Assembly (NCBI GenBank): GCA_902764235.1
Contig: CACWVH010000009.1
Location: 1-64,000, forward strand
Reading direction: 5' to 3'
Length of the DNA stretch: 64,000 nt
DNA from: an uncultured Ruminococcus sp.
Lineage (GTDB): Bacteria > Bacillota > Clostridia > Oscillospirales > Acutalibacteraceae
Shown here: positions 35,006 through 43,820 of the stretch, in pieces
How positions within the stretch are numbered: position 1 is the first letter of the stretch
Layout: the number at the start of each line of letters is the position of its first letter
Position numbers and translations under genes: made by a program
Notes under the pieces: generated by a model
Seen by the model: the letters and a program-made list of their open reading frames with translations, nothing else
Told to the model about the DNA's origin: nothing
Databases searched by the model: none

Positions 35006-35366
35006 TCAACAAAAACTTAATATTATCACAATAAAATAAATGAACATAATGATCATCATAAATGTCTGAGGTTTTGCTTTCGGATATGTTGTAAGCCTAA
35101 CATCTGTAGGGTTTGATGGTTCAACATATATTTTCAGGTGATCCCCATTTTTTTGTTTTGCTTCTTATTCCGAGCCATAATGCACGGTCCTGATTGATCT
35201 CAGCAGTCCATGTATCATATGAAAAGCCTTCAGAATAATTCCCGCTCCGATCAAAATCGTCAACTGAATTATCATTACTGAACAAATCTTCCCCATTCAT
35301 AAATTTATCAAAATTATCTTTTTTGATCTCTATATTACAATACCTACTATTTTTATGTTTAATCAT
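35006..35366 (-). pseudogene. Frameshifted small protein with C-terminal membrane helix (DUF3592-like)
   Basis: The frame starting at 35366 reads MIKHKNSRYCNIEIKKDNFD and onward to IRSKTK, then meets stop at 35121. In the next frame, right after the A7 run (T7 at 35148-35154 on the plus strand), the sequence continues as NGDHLKIYVEPSNPTDVRL and ends with a hydrophobic helix (MMIIMFIYFIVIILSF) at a stop at 35006. The Y-x-E/D-P-x-NP pattern before a membrane helix is typical of DUF3592-like proteins. A single A inserted into an A6 run would explain it. No good Shine-Dalgarno precedes the ATG, so the N-terminus may also be lost. A sequencing error is the main alternative. Confidence 0.55.
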
Positions 35367-35449
35367 ATACTCTGATTACTCTGTAATAATTTAAACAATA
35401 TAAGGTTATTATAAATTATAACTGATAAGTTATGTTATTTCAACAAAAA

Positions 35450-35479
35450 ACTCTGCATCAACCATAGTCAATGCAGAGT
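35450..35479 (-). terminator. Terminator of tuf / str operon
   Basis: ACTCTGCAT (35450-35458) pairs with ATGCAGAGT (35471-35479). On the minus strand a TTTTTT run follows (A-run 35445-35450 on the plus strand). Confidence 0.85.
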
Positions 35480-35519
35480 AATTTATTAATTTATTGCGAA
35501 AGAAATATTCCGCTTAAAA

Positions 35520-36722
35520 TTATTCGTAGATCTTGGAAACAACGCCTGAACCTACTGTATGACCACCCTCACGGATAGCGAAACGAAGTCCCTCTTCCAT
35601 AGCTACGGGCTTGATAAGCTCAACGTCCATATCTACGTTATCGCCAGGCATACACATGTCTGTTCCCTCGGGAAGTGTGATAACGCCTGTAACGTCTGTT
35701 GTTCTGAAGTAGAACTGCGGACGATAGTTGCTGAAGAAAGGTGTTGAACGACCACCCTCGTCCTTTGTCAGTACATATACGTGACCCTGGAACTTAGTGT
35801 GGGGATGAACTGAACCCGGCTTTGCAATAACCTGTCCACGCTCGATCTCTGTCTTTGTGATACCACGAAGAAGAACACCTACGTTGTCACCAGCCTCTGC
35901 AAAGTCAAGAGTCTTTCTGAACATCTCAAGACCTGTAACAACTGACTTCTTCTTCTCTTCCTGGAGACCAACGATCTCAACTTCCTCAGAAGTCTTGATC
36001 TGACCTCTCTCAACTCTACCTGTAGCAACTGTACCACGACCAGAGATTGTGAATACGTCCTCAACAGGCATAAGGAAAGGAAGATCTGTTGTTCTTTCAG
36101 GAGTAGGAATGTACTCGTCAACTGCAGCCATAAGCTCATGGATGCAAGCGTACTCAGGAGCCTGAGGATCCTTGCTTGCGCTGTCAAGAGCCTTGAAAGC
36201 TGAACCACGAATGATCGGAATATCATCGCCCGGGAACTCATACTCGTTAAGAAGCTCACGGATCTCCATCTCTACGAGATCGAGAAGCTCTTCATCGTCA
36301 ACCTGGTCAGTCTTGTTCATGAATACAACGATGTAAGGAACGCCAACCTGACGAGAAAGAAGGATGTGCTCTCTTGTCTGAGGCATAGGACCATCAGCAG
36401 CAGATACAACGAGGATAGCACCGTCCATCTGAGCTGCACCTGTGATCATGTTCTTTACATAGTCAGCATGACCGGGGCAGTCAACGTGTGCATAGTGACG
36501 CTTAGCTGTTTCATACTCAACGTGAGCTGTGTTGATTGTGATACCACGCTCTCTCTCTTCGGGAGCCTTATCGATGTTAGCGTAATCAACGAAATCAGCG
36601 TCGCCCTCGAGGTTGAGAACCTTTGTGATAGCAGCTGTAAGTGTAGTTTTACCGTGGTCAACGTGGCCGATTGTACCAATGTTAACGTGCGGCTTATTTC
36701 TTTCAAATTTTTCCTTAGCCAT
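35520..36722 (-). CDS. tuf: Translation elongation factor Tu
   Basis: 400 residues. The GTPase delivers aminoacyl-tRNA to the ribosome. It starts [20 protein letters not shown] with G1 [21 protein letters not shown] as G3 and NKTD as G4. The start at 36722 follows AGGAGG; the ORF extends 14 codons upstream without support. It is last in the str operon, with a 130-bp spacer after fusA that carries its own promoter-like element and palindrome (36766-36802). Confidence 0.98.
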   Translation of the reverse strand: MAKEKFERNKPHVNIGTIGHVDHGKTTLTAAITKVLNLEGDADFVDYANIDKAPEERERGITINTAHVEYETAKRHYAHVDCPGHADYVKNMITGAAQMDGAILVVSAADGPMPQTREHILLSRQVGVPYIVVFMNKTDQVDDEELLDLVEMEIRELLNEYEFPGDDIPIIRGSAFKALDSASKDPQAPEYACIHELMAAVDEYIPTPERTTDLPFLMPVEDVFTISGRGTVATGRVERGQIKTSEEVEIVGLQEEKKKSVVTGLEMFRKTLDFAEAGDNVGVLLRGITKTEIERGQVIAKPGSVHPHTKFQGHVYVLTKDEGGRSTPFFSNYRPQFYFRTTDVTGVITLPEGTDMCMPGDNVDMDVELIKPVAMEEGLRFAIREGGHTVGSGVVSKIYE

Positions 36723-36765
36723 TGGAATGTACCTCCTAATATAATTATTTTTAAAGCATTGCACC

Positions 36766-36802
36766 TTGGTCTTATTTTAACAATAATAAGACCAAAATGC
36801 AA
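36766..36802 (-). promoter_or_regulatory. Internal promoter and overlapping inverted repeat before tuf
   Basis: On the minus strand TTGCAT (36797-36802), a 17-bp spacer and TAAAAT (36774-36779). A perfect 11-bp inverted repeat, TTGGTCTTATT (36766-36776) with AATAAGACCAA (36785-36795), covers most of the spacer and the -10, and TTGCA/TGCAA extend it further out. It could be an operator at a tuf promoter or an attenuation hairpin in read-through mRNA; no T-run follows it. Confidence 0.55.
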
Positions 36803-36854
36803 GTGTTTTTGAGGAAATTTATAGAAAATTAATAATCACACATCAGTGCACTTA

Positions 36855-38960
36855 TTAATCTTCCTTCTTTACACGAGCGGAAATTATACCGTCAGCAATA
36901 TTCTTCGGAACCTCAGCATAGTTGTTAGGCTCCATTACATACTGACCTCTGCCCTGTGTCTTTGAACGCATATCTGTTGCATAACCGAACATTTCTGAAA
37001 GCGGAACCATTGCTACGATTCTCTGAGCGCCTGCAACTGCCTCCATACCCTGGATCATACCACGGCGTGAGTTAAGGTCGCCGATAACATCGCCCATGTA
37101 CTCCTCGGGAACGGTTACTGTAACCTTCATGATAGGCTCAAGAATTACCGGATCAGCCTTCTTCATACCGCTCTTGAACGCCATTGAACCAGCGATCTTG
37201 AACGCCATTTCTGAAGAGTCGACCTCATGGTATGAACCGTCGAAAAGTGTTACCTTTACGTCAACAACATTGTAGTTAGCAAGTACACCGCTGAGCATTG
37301 CGCCCTGGATACCTGCGTCTACTGCCGGGATATACTCCTTCGGGATTGCACCGCCGACAACAGCGTTTACGAATTCGTAGCCCTTGCCCGGGTTCGGCTC
37401 CATTCTGATCTTTACATGACCATACTGACCCTTACCACCTGACTGACGAGCGTACTTCTCATCAACCTCTGCGTTCTTGCGGATTGTCTCCTTATAAGCA
37501 ACCTGCGGCTTACCAATATGTGCTTCAACCTTGAATTCACGGAGAAGTCTGTCAACGATGATCTCCAGGTGAAGCTCACCCATGCCGGCGATGATCGTCT
37601 GACCTGTTTCTTCATCAGTGTATGCCTTGAAGGTCGGGTCTTCTTCCGCAAGCTTTGCAAGAGCGATACCCATCTTCTCCTGACCTGCTTTTGTCTTAGG
37701 CTCGATAGCAACACGGATAACAGGCTCCGGGAATTCCATTGATTCAAGAATTACAGGCTTACTCTCATCGCAGAGTGTATCACCTGTAGTTGTATTTTTA
37801 AGACCAACAGCAGCAGCGATATCGCCTGCATATACAGTTTCGATATCCTTTCTGTGGTTAGAGTGCATCTGAAGAATACGTCCGATTCTCTCGGAATTAT
37901 CCTTTGTACTGTTATATACAGTTGAACCAGCGTTAAGCTTACCTGCATATACACGGAAGAAGCACAGCTTACCTACAAACGGGTCTGTTGCGATCTTGAA
38001 TGCGAGTGCTGCGAAGGGAAGATCATCGCTTGATTCGATCTCAATCTCCTCTTCTGTGTCCGGATTGATGCCCTTGATTGCAGGAACATCTGTCGGAGCG
38101 GGCATATAGTCAACGATAGCATCAAGGAGCTTCTGAACACCCTTGTTACGGTAGGATGTACCGCAGGTTACAGGAACCATTGTATTGTCGATTGTGGATT
38201 TACGGATTACTCTCTTAATGTCCTCGATTGACGGCTCCTCGCCTTCCTCGAGATATTTCTCCATGAGCTCCTCATCCTGCTCAACAACGTGCTCGATAAG
38301 CTCTGAATGATACTTCTCTGCAAGCTCCTTCATGTCCTCAGGGATCTCTTCAACTCTCATATCCTTACCGAGATCATCATAATAGATGTCTGCGTTCATT
38401 TCAATGAGGTCAACGATACCCTTGAAGGTATCCTCTGAACCGATCGGAAGCTGGATCGGAACAGCGTTACATTTAAGTCTGTCTCTCATCATGGAAACAA
38501 CACGGTAGAAGTCAGCACCCATAATATCCATCTTATTGACATAAGCCATACGCGGAACTCTGTACTTATCAGCCTGACGCCATACTGTTTCTGACTGAGG
38601 CTCAACGCCGCCCTTTGCACAAAGAACTGTTACAGAACCGTCAAGTACACGGAGTGAACGCTCAACTTCTACTGTAAAGTCAACGTGACCGGGGGTGTCG
38701 ATGATATTGATTCTGTGCTTCGGCTTGTCATTTTTACTGCCGTGCCAATAACAAGTTGTAGCAGCAGATGTAATTGTAATACCTCTTTCCTGCTCCTGTA
38801 CCATCCAGTCCATCGTTGAAGCACCGTCATGTGTTTCACCGATCTTATGATTGATACCTGTGTAGAAAAGGATACGCTCTGTTGTAGTTGTTTTACCGGC
38901 ATCGATATGAGCCATGATACCGATATTTCTGGTTTGTTCGAGAGAAACTTCTCTTGCCAT
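36855..38960 (-). CDS. fusA: Translation elongation factor G
   Basis: 701 residues, the standard EF-G size. It drives ribosomal translocation with GTP. G1 is [20 protein letters not shown]2 includes [12 protein letters not shown]3 DTPGHVDF, G4 NKMD. Domains IV and V include [15 protein letters not shown] ([12 protein letters not shown]) and [21 protein letters not shown] precedes the ATG. It lies between rpsG and tuf in the str operon. Confidence 0.98.
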   Translation of the reverse strand: MAREVSLEQTRNIGIMAHIDAGKTTTTERILFYTGINHKIGETHDGASTMDWMVQEQERGITITSAATTCYWHGSKNDKPKHRINIIDTPGHVDFTVEVERSLRVLDGSVTVLCAKGGVEPQSETVWRQADKYRVPRMAYVNKMDIMGADFYRVVSMMRDRLKCNAVPIQLPIGSEDTFKGIVDLIEMNADIYYDDLGKDMRVEEIPEDMKELAEKYHSELIEHVVEQDEELMEKYLEEGEEPSIEDIKRVIRKSTIDNTMVPVTCGTSYRNKGVQKLLDAIVDYMPAPTDVPAIKGINPDTEEEIEIESSDDLPFAALAFKIATDPFVGKLCFFRVYAGKLNAGSTVYNSTKDNSERIGRILQMHSNHRKDIETVYAGDIAAAVGLKNTTTGDTLCDESKPVILESMEFPEPVIRVAIEPKTKAGQEKMGIALAKLAEEDPTFKAYTDEETGQTIIAGMGELHLEIIVDRLLREFKVEAHIGKPQVAYKETIRKNAEVDEKYARQSGGKGQYGHVKIRMEPNPGKGYEFVNAVVGGAIPKEYIPAVDAGIQGAMLSGVLANYNVVDVKVTLFDGSYHEVDSSEMAFKIAGSMAFKSGMKKADPVILEPIMKVTVTVPEEYMGDVIGDLNSRRGMIQGMEAVAGAQRIVAMVPLSEMFGYATDMRSKTQGRGQYVMEPNNYAEVPKNIADGIISARVKKED

Positions 38961-39046
38961 ATGTATCCTCCTTAATATATCAATGCTGCGGCACTATGTG
39001 CCATCGTTTAGCCTTCATATCGCCTTACGCAGCACTTAGACAGCAA

Positions 39047-39517
39047 TTACCATCTGTAGTGTGCGAATGCCTTGTTAGCCTCTGCCATTCTGTGTGTTTC
39101 GTCACACTTCTTGGCAGCTCCGCCTACGCCGTTCACAGCATCAAGGATCTCTCCTGCAAGTCTCTCTTTCATTGTCTTCTCAGATCTCTCTCTGGAGTAT
39201 CTTGAGATCCAACGCAGTCCGAGTGTCTGTCTTCTCTCAGGACGTACCTCCATAGGTACCTGGTATGTAGCACCGCCCACACGGCGAGCCTTTACCTCAA
39301 GAGTAGGCATTACTCTCTCCATAGCCTCCTCGAAAACCTCGAGCGGCTCTTTGCCTGTTTTCTCGCTGATGATATCAAAAGCTCCGTATACGATCTTCTG
39401 GGCTACACCCTTTTTGCCGTCATACATGATATTATTGATAAGACGAGTGACAAGCTTTGAATTATAGACAGGATCCGGCAAAACGTCACGTTTTGCAACA
39501 TTACCTCTTCTTGGCAC
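39047..39517 (-). CDS. rpsG: 30S ribosomal protein S7
   Basis: About 156 residues. It binds 16S rRNA in the small-subunit head. [20 protein letters not shown] and [15 protein letters not shown] are signatures. The start is taken as a GTG (protein beginning MPRRGNV) behind GGAGGGAAGTAAA; an in-frame GTG six codons earlier has no such Shine-Dalgarno placement. It follows rpsL by about 150 bp and precedes fusA. Confidence 0.96.
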   Translation of the reverse strand: MPRRGNVAKRDVLPDPVYNSKLVTRLINNIMYDGKKGVAQKIVYGAFDIISEKTGKEPLEVFEEAMERVMPTLEVKARRVGGATYQVPMEVRPERRQTLGLRWISRYSRERSEKTMKERLAGEILDAVNGVGGAAKKCDETHRMAEANKAFAHYRW

Positions 39518-39670
39518 TTTACTTCCCTCCTTCACAATAGTGGTGATTTCATAGGTACTCGAAAGGATCAGCTTTCGTCAGCACAACAGAGGCATTTCAT
39601 ATATATAAACAAAATACATCTCTGTATTGCTAAATCTGATTAATCCTTAAGAATTTCCGATGCAGCTTTA

Positions 39671-40093
39671 TTATTTCTTGCCTGCCTTCGGACGCTTAGC
39701 TCCGTACTTTGATCTTGCCTGCATACGCTTTGCAACACCCTGAGCATCAAGTGTTCCTCTGATGATGTGATAACGTACACCAGGGAGATCCTTTACACGG
39801 CCGCCTCTGATAAGAACAACGCTGTGCTCCTGAAGGTTATGACCGATACCGGGAATATAGGATGTAACCTCAATTCCGTTTGAAAGTCTTACTCTGGCGA
39901 TCTTTCTGATAGCTGAGTTAGGCTTTTTAGGTGTAGCAGTCTTTACAGCTGTGCACACGCCTCTCTTCTGCGGAGAGTTCTGGTCAATTGCTCTTCTCTT
40001 CTTTGAGTTCCAGCCCTTGAGCAGTGCGGGAGCTTTTGCTTTCTTCTCAGAAACTTCTCTTCCCTTACGAACTAACTGGTTAAACGTTGGCAT
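39671..40093 (-). CDS. rpsL: 30S ribosomal protein S12
   Basis: 140 residues. It is part of the decoding centre. It starts [20 protein letters not shown] and has [13 protein letters not shown] and [13 protein letters not shown], which carry the lysines whose mutation gives streptomycin resistance in other bacteria; both are wild type here. The start at 40093 follows AGGAGGTGCAGGA; the longer reading frame to 40141 is in the leader. It opens the str operon. Confidence 0.97.
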   Translation of the reverse strand: MPTFNQLVRKGREVSEKKAKAPALLKGWNSKKRRAIDQNSPQKRGVCTAVKTATPKKPNSAIRKIARVRLSNGIEVTSYIPGIGHNLQEHSVVLIRGGRVKDLPGVRYHIIRGTLDAQGVAKRMQARSKYGAKRPKAGKK

Positions 40094-40265
40094 TCCTGCA
40101 CCTCCTTGCTTATATAATAAAAATTTATGTTTAACAGGCATAATCCATTATACCCAATAAACAGCACTTTATACAAATTCGCTGTAATTTTCAACGATTC
40201 ACATGGAATTTTGTTGTTAATTACGACGAATTTACTTATTGCAGGCTTCTTGCCTACAATTTTAG

Positions 40266-40295
40266 ATTTTAACACAGATCTGCTCTGTTTGTCAA
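40266..40295 (-). promoter_or_regulatory. Promoter of the str operon
   Basis: TTGACA (40290-40295), an 18-bp spacer and TAAAAT (40266-40271) on the minus strand, leaving a leader of about 165 nt before rpsL. The leader has a short hairpin (GTAGGC/GCCTGC near 40243-40257). The rest of the 331-bp gap 40094-40424 has only the gatB hairpin. Confidence 0.7.
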
Positions 40296-40384
40296 GCTTT
40301 TTTTCACTTTTTTTCCGGCAAAAAAGCTGATGATATACCGGAAAACCTATATATTTACTTACCCTGTACTCTGCAAAGAAATAC

Positions 40385-40414
40385 AGCTTGCCGGGGGGTA
40401 TTTTCCGGCAAGCT
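40385..40414. terminator. Terminator-like hairpin after gatB
   Basis: AGCTTGCCGG (40385-40394) pairs with CCGGCAAGCT (40405-40414), directly after the gatB stop. The better T-run is on the plus side (TTTTCTTT), with a weaker one on the minus side. Confidence 0.65.
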
Positions 40415-40424
40415 TTTCTTTGAT

Positions 40425-41843
40425 TTATGAATTTTTTATCAATCCTATTATCTTCTGCTCTGCGAGTGCAGCATCGGCTTTTCCGCGACTGTTTTTCATA
40501 ACAAATCCGACCATAGCCTTGACAGCCTTTTCCTTGCCTGCAAGATAGTCCTTTACAGCCTTCGGGTTACTGTCAACTGCCTGTCTGCAAAGCTCATCCA
40601 GTGCATTTTCATCAAGTCCGCCCATATCGCTTTCATCTATAAGCTCGCTTGCCTTTTTGCCTGTTTCAAGCATCTTGTCAAGCGTGGACTTTGCAAGATT
40701 CATTCTGATCTTTCCGCCGTCAAGAAGCTTTATCAGTTCATTAAGGTTTTCAGCAGAAACATTTATATCAAACTGTTCCTTTTCACTTTCTGTCTCAACA
40801 CTACGGAAAATCTGACCTATTATGAAATTAGCTGCTGTTTTCGGAGTTTTTGTTCCTTCGATAGCCTTTTCAAAATATTCAGCGATCCTTCTGTATTTTG
40901 TCAGGAGAAGTGCGTCTGCTTCGGGAAGCTCAAGCTCATCAATATAACGGTTCTTCTTATCCTCGGGAAGCTCAGGAAGCTGCTGACGGATATCCTCTAC
41001 CATTTCTCTCGGTACATTTATAGTAACAAGGTCAGGGTCACGGAAATATCTGTAATCGTTTGCGTCCTCCTTGCCTCTCATGCTTGAGGTTGTATTTGTG
41101 ACGTCATCATATCTCAGTGTTTCCTGAATGACCTTTTCTCCGCTTTCGATAAGATCGACCTGACGGTTATATTCATATTCCATCGCCTTAGCTATGAAAG
41201 TAATGGAGTTCATGTTTTTGATCTCTGTTCTTGTGCCGAGCTTTTCGCTGCCCTCGGGACGAACGGAAATATTAACATCACAGCGCATAGAACCTTCCTG
41301 CATCTTACAGTCAGATACTCCGATATAACGCATTATCATCTGAAGCTTCTCCACATATTCCTTTGCTTCATCAACGCTTCTGAAATCAGGCTCTGTTACG
41401 ATCTCAACAAGCGGAACTCCGCCTCTGTTATAATCGACAAGCGTATCACCTCTGCGGTGTACAAGCTTACCTGCATCCTCCTCGATATGTATTCTCAGGA
41501 TTCTTATCCTTCTGCCGTTTGAAAGCTGTATATAACCATGCTCGCAGAGTGGCTTATCATACTGTGAAATCTGATATGCCTTCGGAAGATCAGGATAGCA
41601 GTAATTCTTTCTGTCCATCTTCGATATCTCTGCGATCTCACAGTTTGTTGCAAGTCCTGCTCTGATTGCATACTCGACTACCTTTTTATTAAGCTTCGGA
41701 AGTGTTCCGGGAAGTCCTATGCATATAGGGCAGCAATGTGTATTTGGCTCTCCGCCGAACTCTGTCGTACAGGAGCAGAAAATTTTTGTATTTGTTGCAA
41801 GCTCCACATGGGTTTCAAAGCCTGCGACCAGTTCATATTTCAT
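40425..41843 (-). CDS. gatB: Asp-tRNA(Asn)/Glu-tRNA(Gln) amidotransferase subunit B
   Basis: 472 residues. GatB binds the misacylated tRNA and activates the side-chain carboxylate with ATP. Signatures are YELVAGFETHVELAT near the start, CPICIGLPGTLPKLN, EDAGKLVH, DYNRGGVPLVEIVTEPD and the C-terminal YqeY-like helical tail. AAAGGAAG precedes the ATG. It follows gatA by about 25 bp in the order gatC-gatA-gatB. Confidence 0.97.
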   Translation of the reverse strand: MKYELVAGFETHVELATNTKIFCSCTTEFGGEPNTHCCPICIGLPGTLPKLNKKVVEYAIRAGLATNCEIAEISKMDRKNYCYPDLPKAYQISQYDKPLCEHGYIQLSNGRRIRILRIHIEEDAGKLVHRRGDTLVDYNRGGVPLVEIVTEPDFRSVDEAKEYVEKLQMIMRYIGVSDCKMQEGSMRCDVNISVRPEGSEKLGTRTEIKNMNSITFIAKAMEYEYNRQVDLIESGEKVIQETLRYDDVTNTTSSMRGKEDANDYRYFRDPDLVTINVPREMVEDIRQQLPELPEDKKNRYIDELELPEADALLLTKYRRIAEYFEKAIEGTKTPKTAANFIIGQIFRSVETESEKEQFDINVSAENLNELIKLLDGGKIRMNLAKSTLDKMLETGKKASELIDESDMGGLDENALDELCRQAVDSNPKAVKDYLAGKEKAVKAMVGFVMKNSRGKADAALAEQKIIGLIKNS

Positions 41844-41869
41844 CTGTTATCTTCCTTTCCTGTATTATA

Positions 41870-43330
41870 TCAGAGCTTTACGCCGAAATCAGCTGCTCTG
41901 AACTGATTTGCTGCATTTTCATACTGCCATGCCGCATTGAGTATCTTTGCCTCAGCAAAGCTGTTGCCGATAAGCTGCATACCGATGGGAAGTCCCTTAT
42001 CGTCAAAGCCGCAGGGCACAGAAACAGCCGGAAGTCCGCAGATATTTACCGGTACTGTACAGATATCTGTCTGATATGTCTCAACGGGGTCGCTGACTGC
42101 GTGGCCGTTTTCAAAGGCTGTCATCGGAACAGTCGGTGCAAGAACCACGTCACATCCGCTGAATACATTCCTGAATTCCTGAACGATCTTACCTCTGAGG
42201 TTCTGTGCCTTTTTGTAGTATGCATCATAGTATCCGGAGCTGAGAACATAAGTTCCGAGAAGAATCCTTTTCTTGACCTCAGCACCGAAGCCTGTGCTTC
42301 TTGTCTTTTTTATCATATCGTTAACATCTTTATAGTTTTCAGCCTTATAGCCGTAACGGATACCGTCGTATCTGCCAAGGTTTGAAGAAGCCTCTGCGCA
42401 GGCTATTATATAGTAAACAGGAAGAGCGTATTTAAGAGAGGGCAGATCAAATTCAACTATCTCTGCACCGAGTGATCTGTATACATCTATTGCCTGTTCA
42501 ACACTCTTTCTCACATCATCACGGATGCCCTCAAAGTATTCCTTTGCAATGCCTATCTTCATGCCCTTGATATCATTTTTCAGTGTATTACAGGCAGCAG
42601 CACCCTTTCTTCCCTGAGAGGTAGAATCCATTTTGTCATACTGAGCGATAGCATCGAATACCATTGCACAGTCCTCAACGCTGGTCGTGATAGGTCCGAT
42701 CTGGTCAAGACTTGAAGCGTAAGCGATAAGACCGTATCTTGAAACTGCACCATATGTGGGCTTCATACCAACTATGCCGCAGAAGCTTGCAGGCTGTCTG
42801 ATTGATCCGCCTGTATCAGATCCGAGTCCGTAAGCAGCGATATTTCCGCCGACTGCACTCGCAACACCGCCCGAGCTTCCTCCGGCAACATGACCGGTAT
42901 TATGCGGATTTTTTGCTCCCCCGAAATATGAATTTTCGCAGGATGAACCCATTGCGAATTCGTCCATATTTGTTTTTCCGAGAAGTACAGCATTCTGCTT
43001 TTTGAGGATATCCCATACAGTAGCATCATATATCGGAGTATAATCCTCAAGTATCTTTGAGCAGCAGGTAGTGCGGATACCGTCTGTTGAGATATTATCC
43101 TTGAGAGTCATCGGTATACCCTCAAGAAGTCCTATCTTCTCACCGGCTGCGATCTTCTTATCCACCTTTTCCGCAGCTACAAGCGCTGTTTCCGGTGTTA
43201 CGGTCACATACGCATTCAGTGCTTCATTGTCCTTTTCTATTGCATCAATATATTTTTCAGTAAGCTCCTTACAGGAAAATTCCTTATCTGCAAGTCCCTG
43301 ATGAAGCTTTGCGATCTTACTTTCGCTCAT
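41870..43330 (-). CDS. gatA: Asp-tRNA(Asn)/Glu-tRNA(Gln) amidotransferase subunit A
   Basis: About 486 residues. This is the amidase that releases ammonia from glutamine or asparagine. The catalytic Ser-cisSer-Lys triad is in the GMPMTLKDNI-like segment (EGIPMTLKDNI, Lys), GGSSGGVASAV and SDTGGSIRQPASF. The ATG at 43330 has AAGGCGG about 8 nt upstream and is preferred to the in-frame GTG at 43339. It lies 13 bp after gatC. Confidence 0.97.
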   Translation of the reverse strand: MSESKIAKLHQGLADKEFSCKELTEKYIDAIEKDNEALNAYVTVTPETALVAAEKVDKKIAAGEKIGLLEGIPMTLKDNISTDGIRTTCCSKILEDYTPIYDATVWDILKKQNAVLLGKTNMDEFAMGSSCENSYFGGAKNPHNTGHVAGGSSGGVASAVGGNIAAYGLGSDTGGSIRQPASFCGIVGMKPTYGAVSRYGLIAYASSLDQIGPITTSVEDCAMVFDAIAQYDKMDSTSQGRKGAAACNTLKNDIKGMKIGIAKEYFEGIRDDVRKSVEQAIDVYRSLGAEIVEFDLPSLKYALPVYYIIACAEASSNLGRYDGIRYGYKAENYKDVNDMIKKTRSTGFGAEVKKRILLGTYVLSSGYYDAYYKKAQNLRGKIVQEFRNVFSGCDVVLAPTVPMTAFENGHAVSDPVETYQTDICTVPVNICGLPAVSVPCGFDDKGLPIGMQLIGNSFAEAKILNAAWQYENAANQFRAADFGVKL

Positions 43331-43343
43331 CGGTGTCACCGCC

Positions 43344-43625
43344 TTATTTCATAATATTCTTTACCATAAAGCAGCCTTCATCGCTGTCCTTGGCATTTCT
43401 GAGTATCTTTTCTCTGTCAAGCGAGGGCACTACCTCGTCATCTCTGAGAACATTGGAAAGATTATTGATATTATCAAAATCGCTCTCAACATCTGCTGCG
43501 TTATTGATAGTATCTGCGAAGGATATAATCTCGCTCATATCCTCGGTAAGCTGATCTATTTCATCATCGCCGACTGAAAGCTTTGAAAGTATTGCGATCT
43601 TCATTATTTCTTCCTTTGTTACCAT
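43344..43625 (-). CDS. gatC: Asp-tRNA(Asn)/Glu-tRNA(Gln) amidotransferase subunit C
   Basis: 93 residues. GatC is the small subunit that clamps GatA and GatB together. VTKEEIMKIAILSKLSV at the start and RDDEVVPSLDREKIL ahead of the end fit the family. GGAGGAA precedes the ATG. First gene of gatCAB; aspS lies 195 bp upstream on the same strand. Confidence 0.93.
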   Translation of the reverse strand: MVTKEEIMKIAILSKLSVGDDEIDQLTEDMSEIISFADTINNAADVESDFDNINNLSNVLRDDEVVPSLDREKILRNAKDSDEGCFMVKNIMK

Positions 43626-43666
43626 TATTCTTCCTCCTTCTGGTATAAAATTGCTTATTCTGTGCT

Positions 43667-43728
43667 CTTTGGTGTATGTCCGATTTTCGGGAATACACCA
43701 AAGAACACCAGGGGGCTATGCCCCCTGG
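43667..43728. other. Two adjacent hairpins between aspS and gatC
   Basis: CTTTGGTGTA (43667-43676) with TACACCAAAG (43694-43703), then CCAGGGGGC (43708-43716) with GCCCCCTGG (43720-43728). The second is a very stable 9-bp stem with a 3-nt loop. No T-run follows, so termination of aspS or protection of the gatCAB mRNA 5' end are both possible. Confidence 0.55.
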
Positions 43729-43820
43729 ACCTATGTCTTACTATTCATACAGATATATTACTACGCTATATCAGGATAATTTATTTCCTGTGTAATCAGT
43801 TCAGAACTGCCGCTCTGTAA

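Noticed and set aside
43667..43728. T-box or riboswitch before gatC
   Set aside because: There are two simple hairpins but no T-box sequence, specifier loop or other conserved riboswitch landmarks.
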